Shown piece by piece: positions 7,591 through 13,415 of a stretch of DNA of 15,203 nucleotides (positions are counted from its first letter, which is position 1; every line of letters begins with the position of its first letter). The position numbers and the translations under genes are program-made. This DNA comes from Rickettsiales bacterium (GTDB taxonomy: Bacteria > Pseudomonadota > Alphaproteobacteria > Rickettsiales > UBA1997), in the NCBI GenBank assembly GCA_031269065.1, contig JAIRWJ010000059.1, positions 1-15,203 on the forward strand, in the 5' to 3' direction. A model generated the notes under the pieces. It ran no database searches and had not been told where the DNA came from. It saw only the letters and a list, made by a program, of their open reading frames with translations.

Positions 7591-7630
7591 TTTTGTAATG
7601 GAAGAATTTCCTTATTTATAGACATTCTAT
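7591..7630 (+). repeat. Direct repeat copy 2
   Basis: TTTTGTAATGGAAGAAT is followed by TTCCTTATTTAT. The first 17 bases and the CCTTATTTAT block are identical to copy 3. Confidence 0.7.
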
Positions 7631-7669
7631 AGGGTTTTTCTATCCCAGCCATCTAGAGGAATTTTTCAT

Positions 7670-7710
7670 TTTTGTAATGGAAGAATAGCCTTATTTATCA
7701 ATATAAATTG
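7670..7710 (+). repeat. Direct repeat copy 3
   Basis: TTTTGTAATGGAAGAAT is followed by AGCCTTATTTATCAATA. It lies 79 bases after copy 2 and differs from it by two bases over the first 29. Confidence 0.7.
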
Positions 7711-7767
7711 GCATTTCCTTACAATCCTTACAAAAATTATGCTCAAAAATATCATGCAGAGATTTTC

Positions 7768-8355
7768 CTAATCACCGAATATTTTGCTATTGAATGTATA
7801 CACCCTCTTCGATCCATTTTCCAGCCATTCTACACTAGAATCCTCCTTCTCCAGCCAACCGACTTCGAACAGGACCTGTCTACACCATTTCTCACTGAAT
7901 CCTCTGCAGAGTTCACCCTTGAAGATTGAAGGGGGGACATAGAACAGTGATCTGCCTCCAAAATCCTGTCTATAGCCAGCTATGTTGTATATGGTTCTGC
8001 TGTCTACAGCTCTAGCTTTCTCACCACTAACTCTCCTGAAGCGATCCTGGCTAGTTTCGAAGAAATATCTAGTCTGCTCTTTGAGCTTTCCTATTTCTCC
8101 ATTTTCGGAGCTCCCCCGATTCTCTAGCCAGTCTCTGCAGCAATTCATAGCTAGGATTCTTGTCTCTCCTTCCGGCAGAGGAAGTATTCCAAATCTTATA
8201 GCTAACTCTCCGGCGAAGGCAGCCAGAGCAGAATGTCCTAGAGCTCTTTCCACCTGTGTGTGATCTCTGTCTAGAGGCTTAATTTCGTCCCTGAAGTTTC
8301 TTGAGAATTCTCTGAAATCATTTCCTAGCCTATCAGCTCCCTCTCTGTCTAACAT
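7768..8355 (-). CDS. Primase gene, piece 4: C-terminal extension of the DUF927 protein
   Basis: The 195 codons continue the family pattern directly from piece 3 if one base is restored near 8358: IDRL joins LEMLDREGADRLGNDFREF. The segment QVERALGHSALAAFAGELAI followed by RFGILPLPEGET is the typical region after the ATPase, and a winged-helix-like end follows (RTIYNIAGYRQDFGG, VLFEVGWLEKED). The ATG at 8353-8355 lies two bases after the stop of piece 3, without a clear ribosome site, so translation would depend on coupling. The end abuts the repeat region. Confidence 0.7.
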   Translation of the reverse strand: MLDREGADRLGNDFREFSRNFRDEIKPLDRDHTQVERALGHSALAAFAGELAIRFGILPLPEGETRILAMNCCRDWLENRGSSENGEIGKLKEQTRYFFETSQDRFRRVSGEKARAVDSRTIYNIAGYRQDFGGRSLFYVPPSIFKGELCRGFSEKWCRQVLFEVGWLEKEDSSVEWLENGSKRVYTFNSKIFGD

Positions 8356-8357
8356 TT

Positions 8358-9707
8358 CTAGAGTCTATCTATGAACTCTCTGGAGGCTGTTCCATAGTGC
8401 TCTCTAGACTTTTCCACCAGATGTCTGGAAAGCTCTGTTCCATCTCTGAAACCATGTAGATTTTCAAAAGCTCCGAAATGTTCTCCTCGGAGTGGCTCAG
8501 CTGGAATGCTGAGTATTCTTAGCTCCTGGCCAACCCTCGGGATTCTTTTCCCCTCGGCCATATGGGAGACCAGATCAATCTCTCCACTGGATAGAAACAG
8601 TAGACGCCATCTGCTAGATTTTCTAGCTGTGCCATCTTTCCTAGATCTAGGCTTACCCTCTCCGCTAGCTAGCATGTATACCATTTCCCCTAGTTTCTCT
8701 GGATCAACCTGACCAATCTCATCCAAAATAAGTGGAGCATCATTGTGCGTAGCAGCTATAGATTCAAGTCCATTGTCAGTGGCTCTCCAGCTTCTGAGAT
8801 AGCTAGGGCCCCCAAAGACAGAGGCAGCTACTCTTAGCAGAGTGGTTTTGCCAAAGGAGTTAGGTCCCATCAGATGGAGGCCAAAGTTTTCTGTGCCTGT
8901 AAAATTTACTGGGGTTGAGGCAAACGTACAGGTGACCATAAGGGTTAGACGACTATTGCCTTCCATATACCTAGCTATGCTAGCCTTCCAATCCTCCAGA
9001 GTTCCACCTACTCTGTACAGATCACAATCACAGACACTAGCCAACTGTAGATAGATCTGATTGTTTTCATCATCCCCCAGAGTAGAGGCTGGTAGAACAT
9101 GCATATGGCCATACCAGCCAACCCTATCGGCAGATAGAGTGTGTAGCTTTGGACTGAAGTGCCTCAGAATTTCATTGAATCTCATAGGGGAATATATTTT
9201 CAGTCCCTCGCTGAACAGTAGCTCTCGAGCCTCTCTACAGTCTCCAGCCAGCATACTCTCTGGAATTGCCAGGGTTTTAGCTACTCCATCTGGATCTCTG
9301 AATTCAATCAGTGTACTCCAGTTGCTAGAATATTCATTTCTAATTCTTCTAGTGGCTCTGGCCTCGTTGGATACTTTCTCAGGTTCTCTATTCTTCCCTC
9401 TGTACCAGAACAGACCTCCCTCTCTAAAGCAGTTTTTTGGAAGCTCATCCTCAGCCTCAGCCTTATCTTCAGCTGCTTCACCATTGGTTAGGCTATTGGA
9501 GAAGCACTCTCTAACAGCTCTTTCCCCCTCTTCGTTCCGAAGATCGTTGAAATCACATTTACCTCCAGTCTCTAGTTCTGGAATAGCTACCTTTCCACCA
9601 ACTCTTCGAGTAGCCTCTATAGCTTTCTCCAGTCCTATATTTATTTCTCTGTAGGCTCTTTGTGTTTCTGTAGTGGTATTTTCTTCTATATTGTTTGGTA
9701 TCATCAT
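8358..9707 (-). CDS. Primase gene, piece 3: end of Toprim plus DUF927 ATPase
   Basis: The piece holds 449 codons. It begins with a Thr/Asn-rich stretch, then the end of the Toprim domain (NIGLEKAIEATRRVGGKVAI, KCDFNDL), then the DUF927 domain. The latter has Walker A GPNSFGKTTLLRV, SWRATDNGLESIAA, Walker B LILDEIGQVDPEKLGE, the RSRKDGTARKSSRWRLLFLS strand and GQELRILSIPAE, ending at REHYGTASREFIDRL. All are standard for DUF927 replicative ATPases. ATG ATG at 9707/9704 follows an AGGT with about five bases of spacing, so this part could be translated independently by re-initiation after the upstream stop. Confidence 0.8.
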   Translation of the reverse strand: MMIPNNIEENTTTETQRAYREINIGLEKAIEATRRVGGKVAIPELETGGKCDFNDLRNEEGERAVRECFSNSLTNGEAAEDKAEAEDELPKNCFREGGLFWYRGKNREPEKVSNEARATRRIRNEYSSNWSTLIEFRDPDGVAKTLAIPESMLAGDCREARELLFSEGLKIYSPMRFNEILRHFSPKLHTLSADRVGWYGHMHVLPASTLGDDENNQIYLQLASVCDCDLYRVGGTLEDWKASIARYMEGNSRLTLMVTCTFASTPVNFTGTENFGLHLMGPNSFGKTTLLRVAASVFGGPSYLRSWRATDNGLESIAATHNDAPLILDEIGQVDPEKLGEMVYMLASGEGKPRSRKDGTARKSSRWRLLFLSSGEIDLVSHMAEGKRIPRVGQELRILSIPAEPLRGEHFGAFENLHGFRDGTELSRHLVEKSREHYGTASREFIDRL

Positions 9708-9714
9708 ATTTAAC

Positions 9715-10098
9715 CTATATTTTTTTGTTAGTAATTTTTGTACTTTCTTTGCTAATAACTTTACTGCTACTATCTACTCTAGTGTCATTGTCCGTAGCAA
9801 ATATTAATTCTCTGCTAGGGTATTTCCCTCTGAGAGCTTTAGCCACCGAAAGGAGATTACCTGTATCACCTGCTACAATGACTGTTCTTCCTGTAGCTTC
9901 GTGGATGCTTGCTCCAGTGGCAAAGCCTTCGCAGATAGTCAGAGAAGGACTAGCCCCATAAATGGTCGTGGAGGAACCGGCTTCAAGTTTGGCTGGAGGA
10001 GGACTAGCTAGACTACCTACAGTATGAAAACAACCTTTCCTGCGTCCTCCTGGGTAGAATCTCTTAGTTCCATTGGTCCTATAGCCTGCAGAGTCCAT
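9715..10098 (-). CDS. Primase gene, piece 2: Toprim domain
   Basis: This continuation begins in the family pattern at TNGTKRFYPGGRRKGCF and runs through the Toprim core: the catalytic Glu in LTICEGFATGASI, the strand TVIVAGDTGNLLSVAKALR, and the Asp-x-Asp motif in FATDNDTR. After DNDTR comes a Ser/Lys-rich stretch, then the frame meets a TAG at 9715-9717 just past an A7 run. The rest of the Toprim domain (NIGLEKAIEA) is in the +1 frame. The apparent ATG at 10098 probably arises by chance from the shifted frame; the real protein would enter from piece 1. Confidence 0.7.
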   Translation of the reverse strand: MDSAGYRTNGTKRFYPGGRRKGCFHTVGSLASPPPAKLEAGSSTTIYGASPSLTICEGFATGASIHEATGRTVIVAGDTGNLLSVAKALRGKYPSRELIFATDNDTRVDSSSKVISKESTKITNKKI

Positions 10099-10511
10099 AG
10101 CCTGCCATTCACATCTCTGTAGCCCAGCACAAGAGTATTTCCGTTCCTGCTCTGGCCTATTTCGTGGGCTCTAACTCTCTTTCTAGCTATATAGGGAAAA
10201 TCATCTCTAGCTCTAGGGAGATGTTTATATACTTCATCTACCTCTCTAGCAACCTCTTCCCAGCGACTGTCCTGCTCTCTTCGAACTGCCTCCTGGATAA
10301 GTCTATATTCTCTAATATCTTCCTTCGATAATTTTTCTCCAAAGCTGTTCTCACTGAGTCCCGCGACAAAGTCACCAAAGATAAAGCCATTGCCAACGGC
10401 TCTAGCCCAGTATCTACTATTATGTCCCCAGCGGATGAATCTATCGCCAACTGGAATCTTCGATGGAGGTTCTACGCTAAACTCGCCGAGCTTTCTATAG
10501 AATAGGTCCAT
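10017..10511 (-). CDS. Primase gene, piece 1: N-terminal region
   Basis: This is the start of the primase/helicase, 164 codons in the current frame. It reads from ATG 10511 after a strong GAGGAGG site. FIRWGHNSRYWARAVGNGF, then IFGDFVAG and a charged helical stretch, lead into KRVRAHEIGQSRNGNTLVLG and RDVNGRLWTLQAI, the part that normally precedes 'DGTKRFLPGG' in Toprim/DUF7146-type proteins. After LQAI the frame departs from the family pattern and ends at 10017, while the expected continuation (TNGTKRFYPGGRRKGCF) lies in the -1 frame. Confidence 0.7.
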   Translation of the reverse strand: MDLFYRKLGEFSVEPPSKIPVGDRFIRWGHNSRYWARAVGNGFIFGDFVAGLSENSFGEKLSKEDIREYRLIQEAVRREQDSRWEEVAREVDEVYKHLPRARDDFPYIARKRVRAHEIGQSRNGNTLVLGYRDVNGRLWTLQAIGPMELRDSTQEDAGKVVFIL

Positions 10512-10650
10512 GGTCTGCCTCCTCTTCGTTGCCGTTTAAATGGCATTTGACTTCTTTTCCGGGTGGTTCTATAGTACCCCTATAGACATCTTTTCTATGA
10601 AAGTCTCCGCCGGATCTAACCCGGCGGGCGTTTTTCTGTGATTTAGCCAT
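10495..10650 (-). CDS. Small basic protein, 51 residues, unknown
   Basis: An overlooked short gene lies between the regulator and the primase. It starts at ATG 10648-10650, preceded by a strong GGGAGGTG ribosome site. Its first eight bases overlap the end of the regulator (AATGGCTAA context) and its last 17 overlap the start of the primase gene. The N-terminus is rich in Lys/Arg (MAKSQKNARRVRSGGDFHRK), the C-terminus is acidic (NGNEEEADHG), and there is one Cys. There is no signal peptide or membrane segment. The overlap on both sides and the good ribosome site make it a real coupled gene. I do not recognise the family; a DNA- or partner-binding accessory to the replication protein is a guess. 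Confidence 0.65.
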   Translation of the reverse strand: MAKSQKNARRVRSGGDFHRKDVYRGTIEPPGKEVKCHLNGNEEEADHGPIL

Positions 10651-10906
10651 TTAGCACCTCCCTGCGATATTCTGAGGTTGAACGTATTTTCTGACCATTC
10701 CTCTCTAGCCAGTCTAGTACATCTTTCTTAGAGTAGAGCCGACTATTGCCAAGCTTGGTGTAGGGTATGCTTCCTCCGTAGGTGGCTTTTATGTTGAGCC
10801 AGGATATAGATTTGTTTATAAAAGCGGCAACCACTTTTGAATTTAGTGGTGCCGACATTGGAGCATCTTCAAATTCTTGTCTCAGATCTGTAATACCTTT
10901 AATCAT
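10643..10906 (-). CDS. AlpA/HTH_17-like DNA-binding protein
   Basis: This is a small 87-residue DNA-binding protein. The central part, LNSKVVAAFINKSISWLNIK, then IPYTKLGNSRLYSKKDVLDW and LERN, is the standard excisionase/AlpA/MerR-like winged-helix pattern, with 'P..k.G..rry...dv..wl' at its end. Such proteins act as regulators or excisionases of integrated elements and often precede replication genes in P4-type satellites. It is first in an operon with the 51-codon gene and the primase. Start ATG 10906 has no clear ribosome site. Palindromes flank its promoter, so autoregulation is likely but inferred. Confidence 0.8.
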   Translation of the reverse strand: MIKGITDLRQEFEDAPMSAPLNSKVVAAFINKSISWLNIKATYGGSIPYTKLGNSRLYSKKDVLDWLERNGQKIRSTSEYRREVLNG

Positions 10907-10909
10907 GTG

Positions 10910-10923
10910 TTTAGTAAACTAAA
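10910..10923. promoter_or_regulatory. Palindrome TTTAGT-AA-ACTAAA, possible operator
   Basis: Perfect six-base arms with a two-base spacer lie four bases upstream of the regulator's start codon and 14 bases downstream of the predicted -10 box, overlapping the likely transcript start. This is a good place for a repressor. Confidence 0.4.
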
Positions 10924-10936
10924 TTAACATAACACT

Positions 10937-10964
10937 AATTTATTTAGTTTTTATACGCTTTCAA
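10937..10964 (-). promoter_or_regulatory. Probable promoter of the regulator-primase operon
   Basis: On the minus strand TTGAAA (10959-10964) and TAAATT (10937-10942) are 16 bases apart. The first is one base from consensus; the second matches at four of six positions. The pair lies between two palindromes. Confidence 0.4.
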
Positions 10965-10973
10965 GGGATTTTT

Positions 10974-10989
10974 ACTCATAAATATGAGT
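10974..10989. promoter_or_regulatory. Palindrome ACTCATA-AA-TATGAGT, possible operator
   Basis: Perfect seven-base arms lie ten bases upstream of the -35 box of the regulator operon. Its right arm also starts a second inverted pair, ATGAGTATTAT (10984-10994) with ATAATGCTCAT (11011-11021), which match at ten of eleven positions. Confidence 0.45.
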
Positions 10990-11217
10990 ATTATGCTCAC
11001 GTCAAACAACATAATGCTCATTTTGGCTTCAGCGGAACTTACATTGAAAAACAGCAAATTAGCTGGTATTATAAAGCTATTTTCGACATGAATACGAAAA
11101 TGAAAATAGGTGTTTACGGCAAAATACAATATTCAATACGACACATATTTCTATTTGAGTAAAACACGCATACTGAAACATTAAATTAGCTTTAGCAAAT
11201 TTAATGGCTCTGTAGAT
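10990..11217. other. AT-rich intergenic stretch upstream of the regulator operon
   Basis: Apart from the inverted pair reaching 11021, no gene, RNA or strong terminator was recognised here. A 61-codon open frame on the minus strand (10944-11129) covers the promoter and palindromes and has no ribosome site, so it was not called. Confidence 0.4.
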
Positions 11218-11427
11218 TTAAAAACTAATAACTACTCCCCTTTTTAATCGTCCCAATATTTTAGTTTGAGTTTCTAAGCTCTTTTTATGGTTGTTCTCGC
11301 TTCTACTTTCGTTCCAAGGCTGGTAATTGTGATTTGCAAGTTTGTTGAGTTCCCTCATATATCTGTTATATGTCGATTGCGTTGGTTTTTTAGCTTTTGG
11401 GAATTTCTTCTTTACTTTTGTCCATAT
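11218..11427 (-). pseudogene. In-frame continuation of the 312-residue gene after a stop codon
   Basis: Directly after the TAA at 11428-11430 the same frame reads 69 more codons to TAA 11218-11220: IWTKVKKKFPKAKKPTQSTY, then NRYMRELNKLANHNYQPWNE, then a charged tail. The segment has a believable mix of aromatic and charged residues and a helical pattern, so it looks like the cut-off C-terminus of the upstream protein. A single substitution, for example CAA to TAA, would explain it. Confidence 0.45.
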
Positions 11428-12366
11428 TTATTTGAACGATTCATCATGTGGCAACGTTCTATATAGAGCACCTTTTTTATTCTTTATGGTATCAGCCAAG
11501 TGACAATAGTAACCTATAACTTTCCAGTCTTCCTTACTCTTATTTATTCCGCCTTTTCGTTCGTATTTCAGTTCTTTATCAATTGATTTTGTTTCTTCTG
11601 ATCTAATGGTTTTTTCCGTAGTAGTGGAATTATTTTCGTCTATTGTTGACTTAGTACTAATTTTATTTTTCCTATCATCTCCAACAATGCTTTTAGTGTT
11701 GACTGGATTGGACACGGTATTCTTATTAAATTCTTCTTTACTTTCTATATTTGGGAAAAGCATTTTCAGTTCTTCAAACTTTACATCTTCAACAACACAT
11801 CCTCTAGCTATACACATAGAATTTATTTCTCTGGAAATATTTTCGCGTATCCATGGTGCCGCATTTTGATTTCGACTTATAAGATTGCACAGTTCAGCAG
11901 GTTCAACCATTTCAATTACTATAAAATCCGCTTTTTCATGAAACACATATTTGCCAGCATCTTCCTCCATTACATGTATTTGCTCAATCCCACCATCTAC
12001 ACAGATGGAGTATTGTCCTATATCATTTTTAAGACGTTTTAAGATTATAATACCCAAAACTAGGTCTCCTTTGTATTTCAACAAAGCATTTTTTACAGAA
12101 ATTCTTAGCCTACCATCGTTAACGGCTGTTATTACCTCCACCAGAGCCTTCCTAAACTGTTTATCCAATGTGTTCTCTGGTGATTTGTACCAATCAAGCT
12201 TTTTATATGCTTCCATTTTACCTCTTAGGGGTTCCCTGCGCTCATTCTCTTCTGTACGTATCTCCTCGACTCGTTTCATTGGCTCCCAACCAAAGGCCAC
12301 ATACTCAACGGCCTGCCTTAGGCTACATCTCCCCACTCTATCTGTAGTGTTTCCATTTGTTGCCAT
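11428..12366 (-). CDS. Uncharacterised protein, 312 residues, possibly truncated
   Basis: I do not recognise this protein. Start ATG 12364-12366 has a strong AGGGGA ribosome site seven bases upstream. The N-terminus (RCSLRQAVEYVAFGWEPMKR) resembles the opening of uncharacterised proteins I associate with alphaproteobacteria, where a 'leAv.yiAfgw.P' segment occurs; that is a recollection, not a search. A middle region has mixed α/β character (AVNDGRLRISVKNALL, ADFIVIEMVEPAELCNL). Residues about 215-285 are rich in Lys, Ser, Thr and Asn, like a flexible linker, and are followed by a conserved-looking end (EDWKVIGYYCHLADTI). The frame meets TAA at 11428-11430 but stays open for 69 more sensible codons. 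It lies between the tRNA and the replication block, so it may belong to the same element. Confidence 0.7.
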   Translation of the reverse strand: MATNGNTTDRVGRCSLRQAVEYVAFGWEPMKRVEEIRTEENERREPLRGKMEAYKKLDWYKSPENTLDKQFRKALVEVITAVNDGRLRISVKNALLKYKGDLVLGIIILKRLKNDIGQYSICVDGGIEQIHVMEEDAGKYVFHEKADFIVIEMVEPAELCNLISRNQNAAPWIRENISREINSMCIARGCVVEDVKFEELKMLFPNIESKEEFNKNTVSNPVNTKSIVGDDRKNKISTKSTIDENNSTTTEKTIRSEETKSIDKELKYERKGGINKSKEDWKVIGYYCHLADTIKNKKGALYRTLPHDESFK

Positions 12367-12567
12367 AAATCTGTCCCCTATATGATTATTTTTTTCTATC
12401 GTCTGACACCAATAATTCGTTCACTTGAACCTTCTTTTGTTTGAATTACCATCCCTAACTATCGTTCATGTTTAATTCCTAATTACCTACATAACTTCTA
12501 CCCCGTAAGCGCCTCCCGTTTTTCCTAGCTAAATACCTAGGGTCTCAGGGCGCAGAACTACTCCTTC

Positions 12568-12589
12568 TGCTTACAATATGCTTACATAT
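12568..12589. repeat. Tandem 11-base repeat (TGCTTACAATA / TGCTTACATAT)
   Basis: Two adjacent copies of TGCTTACAwA with an 11-base period lie between the tRNA and the 312-residue gene. One helical turn of spacing suits a protein binding site. It partly resembles the CTTACAA words of the candidate origin. Confidence 0.35.
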
Positions 12590-12632
12590 TTTCTCGTGAT
12601 TTTCCTCAATCCTCAGAAAACTTTGATAAACC

Positions 12633-12708
12633 TGGTGCCGAAAAGAGGATTTGAACCTCCGACCTACTGATTACGAATCAGGTGCTCTACCAGCTGAGCT
12701 ATTTCGGC
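12633..12708 (-). tRNA. tRNA-Thr, anticodon CGT
   Basis: The minus strand folds as a full cloverleaf: acceptor GCCGAAA pairing with TTTCGGC, D-stem GCTC/GAGC, anticodon loop TTCGTAA with anticodon CGT (reads ACG, threonine), and T-arm GGAGG-TTCAAAT-CCTCT with one G-U pair at its base. The discriminator is A and CCA is encoded (12633-12635). The outermost anticodon-stem pair is a C-U mismatch. No second copy of its 3' end was seen in the window, so an attachment site is not shown. Confidence 0.95.
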
Positions 12709-12748
12709 TCATAGACCCATACGACGACTATGGTCTGGTGCACTGAAA

Positions 12749-12776
12749 TTTGTACACTAGTTTTTAAAAAACTCAA
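12749..12776 (-). promoter_or_regulatory. Possible promoter of tRNA-Thr
   Basis: On the minus strand TTGAGT (12771-12776) and TACAAA (12749-12754) are 16 bases apart and 40 bases before the mature tRNA start, a reasonable leader length. Confidence 0.4.
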
Positions 12777-13311
12777 TTGGCAGGTTGAGATGGTCAAAAA
12801 GTGGGCAAATAACTGCGTATTTTCACTAGTCTGTGGATTTCTGAAGATAAAATACTTAAGAATACAGATAAAATAATATAGATGAAATTGACGAATAATT
12901 TCACATATCTAAAACACCCAACGAAATAGGAAATGCCAAAGCAAAAGAAAGTAGTACTTGTAATAATTATATGAAAAATCCTCATACAATCATTATAGAA
13001 AAAGATATAGGATTTATCGGATTCCTAAAATAAGGGAAAGGATTTCCTAGAAAAAATTTAAGCTAAAATATGAAAGAAAGAGAAAGAGACAGTGAAAGAA
13101 AAAGATTTACCAGAGAAGAATGTTGAGCAGTGGTGTCTCTAGTACGGTATCGGCAGAAATAGCAGCGATGTTGCTTTTGAAACTGGCTCCGAAAATCTTG
13201 CTGTATAGAAGAAGGTGCCCTAGCTGTCGAATTGGTCCAAATGGTGATAGTTCGCAGGAAAGAAAGCTATACAATTGTTGCCTTTTCACTATTCGATTTT
13301 CTATCAGAGTC
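12777..13311. other. Intergenic stretch with no supported gene
   Basis: About 535 AT-rich bases lie between the tRNA promoter and the HAD gene promoter. Several open frames of 60-70 codons overlap each other on both strands (around 12794-12985 and 13107-13329). None has a ribosome site, a recognisable motif or a believable start. A worn pseudogene around 13080-13290 is possible, but no family could be named. Confidence 0.45.
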
Positions 13312-13340
13312 TTGACTTTGCAGCTCTAGCATGGTAGCAT
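13312..13340 (+). promoter_or_regulatory. Possible promoter of the HAD hydrolase gene
   Basis: TTGACT (13312-13317) and TAGCAT (13335-13340) are separated by 17 bases, about 75 bases before the chosen start. The -35 box is near consensus; the -10 is weak. Confidence 0.4.
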
Positions 13341-13415
13341 CACTTCGCCTGTTCTGTGGTACATCTACAGGATATCCTCTGGGACCATTTGTGTTTATTA
13401 ACAAGAAGGAGTCGT

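Larger units (their letters stand above)
7278..7767. other. AT-rich repeat region, candidate iteron-type replication origin
   Basis: No gene is supported here. The stretch contains at least twelve copies of TTACAA or its complement TTGTAA between 7360 and 7735. Nine read TTACAA and three sit in longer TTTTGTAATG-containing direct repeats. The region lies directly beyond the 3' end of a Toprim/DUF927 replication gene. Dense short repeats beside a replication protein gene in AT-rich DNA are the usual appearance of an iteron origin; this is inference because the initiator and its site are unknown. Confidence 0.45.
7768..10511 (-). pseudogene. Toprim primase / DUF927 helicase gene, split by three frame changes
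   Basis: The four minus-strand pieces together match one protein type found on proteobacterial plasmids, integrated elements and satellites: an N-terminal primase-associated region, a Toprim domain, then a DUF927 ATPase with its C-terminal extension. It would prime and unwind DNA to replicate its element. Frames change near 10090 (one base missing), at an A7 run at 9720-9726 (one base too many) and near 8358-8360 (one base missing). Correcting these gives an uninterrupted protein of about 910 residues. No other stop interrupts the pieces, so the breaks are recent, tolerated through slippage, or sequence errors. The first piece has a GAGGAGG ribosome site before ATG 10511 and overlaps the 51-codon gene upstream by 17 bases. 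Confidence 0.75.

Noticed and set aside
7360..7740. CRISPR array
   Set aside because: The repeats are short, unevenly spaced and in both orientations, with no uniform spacers and no cas genes; an iteron-like region fits better.
10944..11129. Minus-strand 61-codon frame before the regulator
   Set aside because: It covers the likely promoter and palindromes, has no ribosome site and has random-looking AT-rich content.
12633..12708. Attachment-site duplication of the tRNA 3' end
   Set aside because: I looked for a second copy of the T-arm and acceptor sequence in the rest of the window and saw none.
13107..13329. Overlapping 60-69 codon frames on both strands before the HAD gene
   Set aside because: No ribosome site, no motif and competing frames on both strands; a remnant is possible but cannot be named.
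13356..13415. Upstream GTG start for the HAD gene
   Set aside because: The added 20 residues do not fit the family and lack a ribosome site, whereas ATG 13416 has AAGGAG five bases before it.
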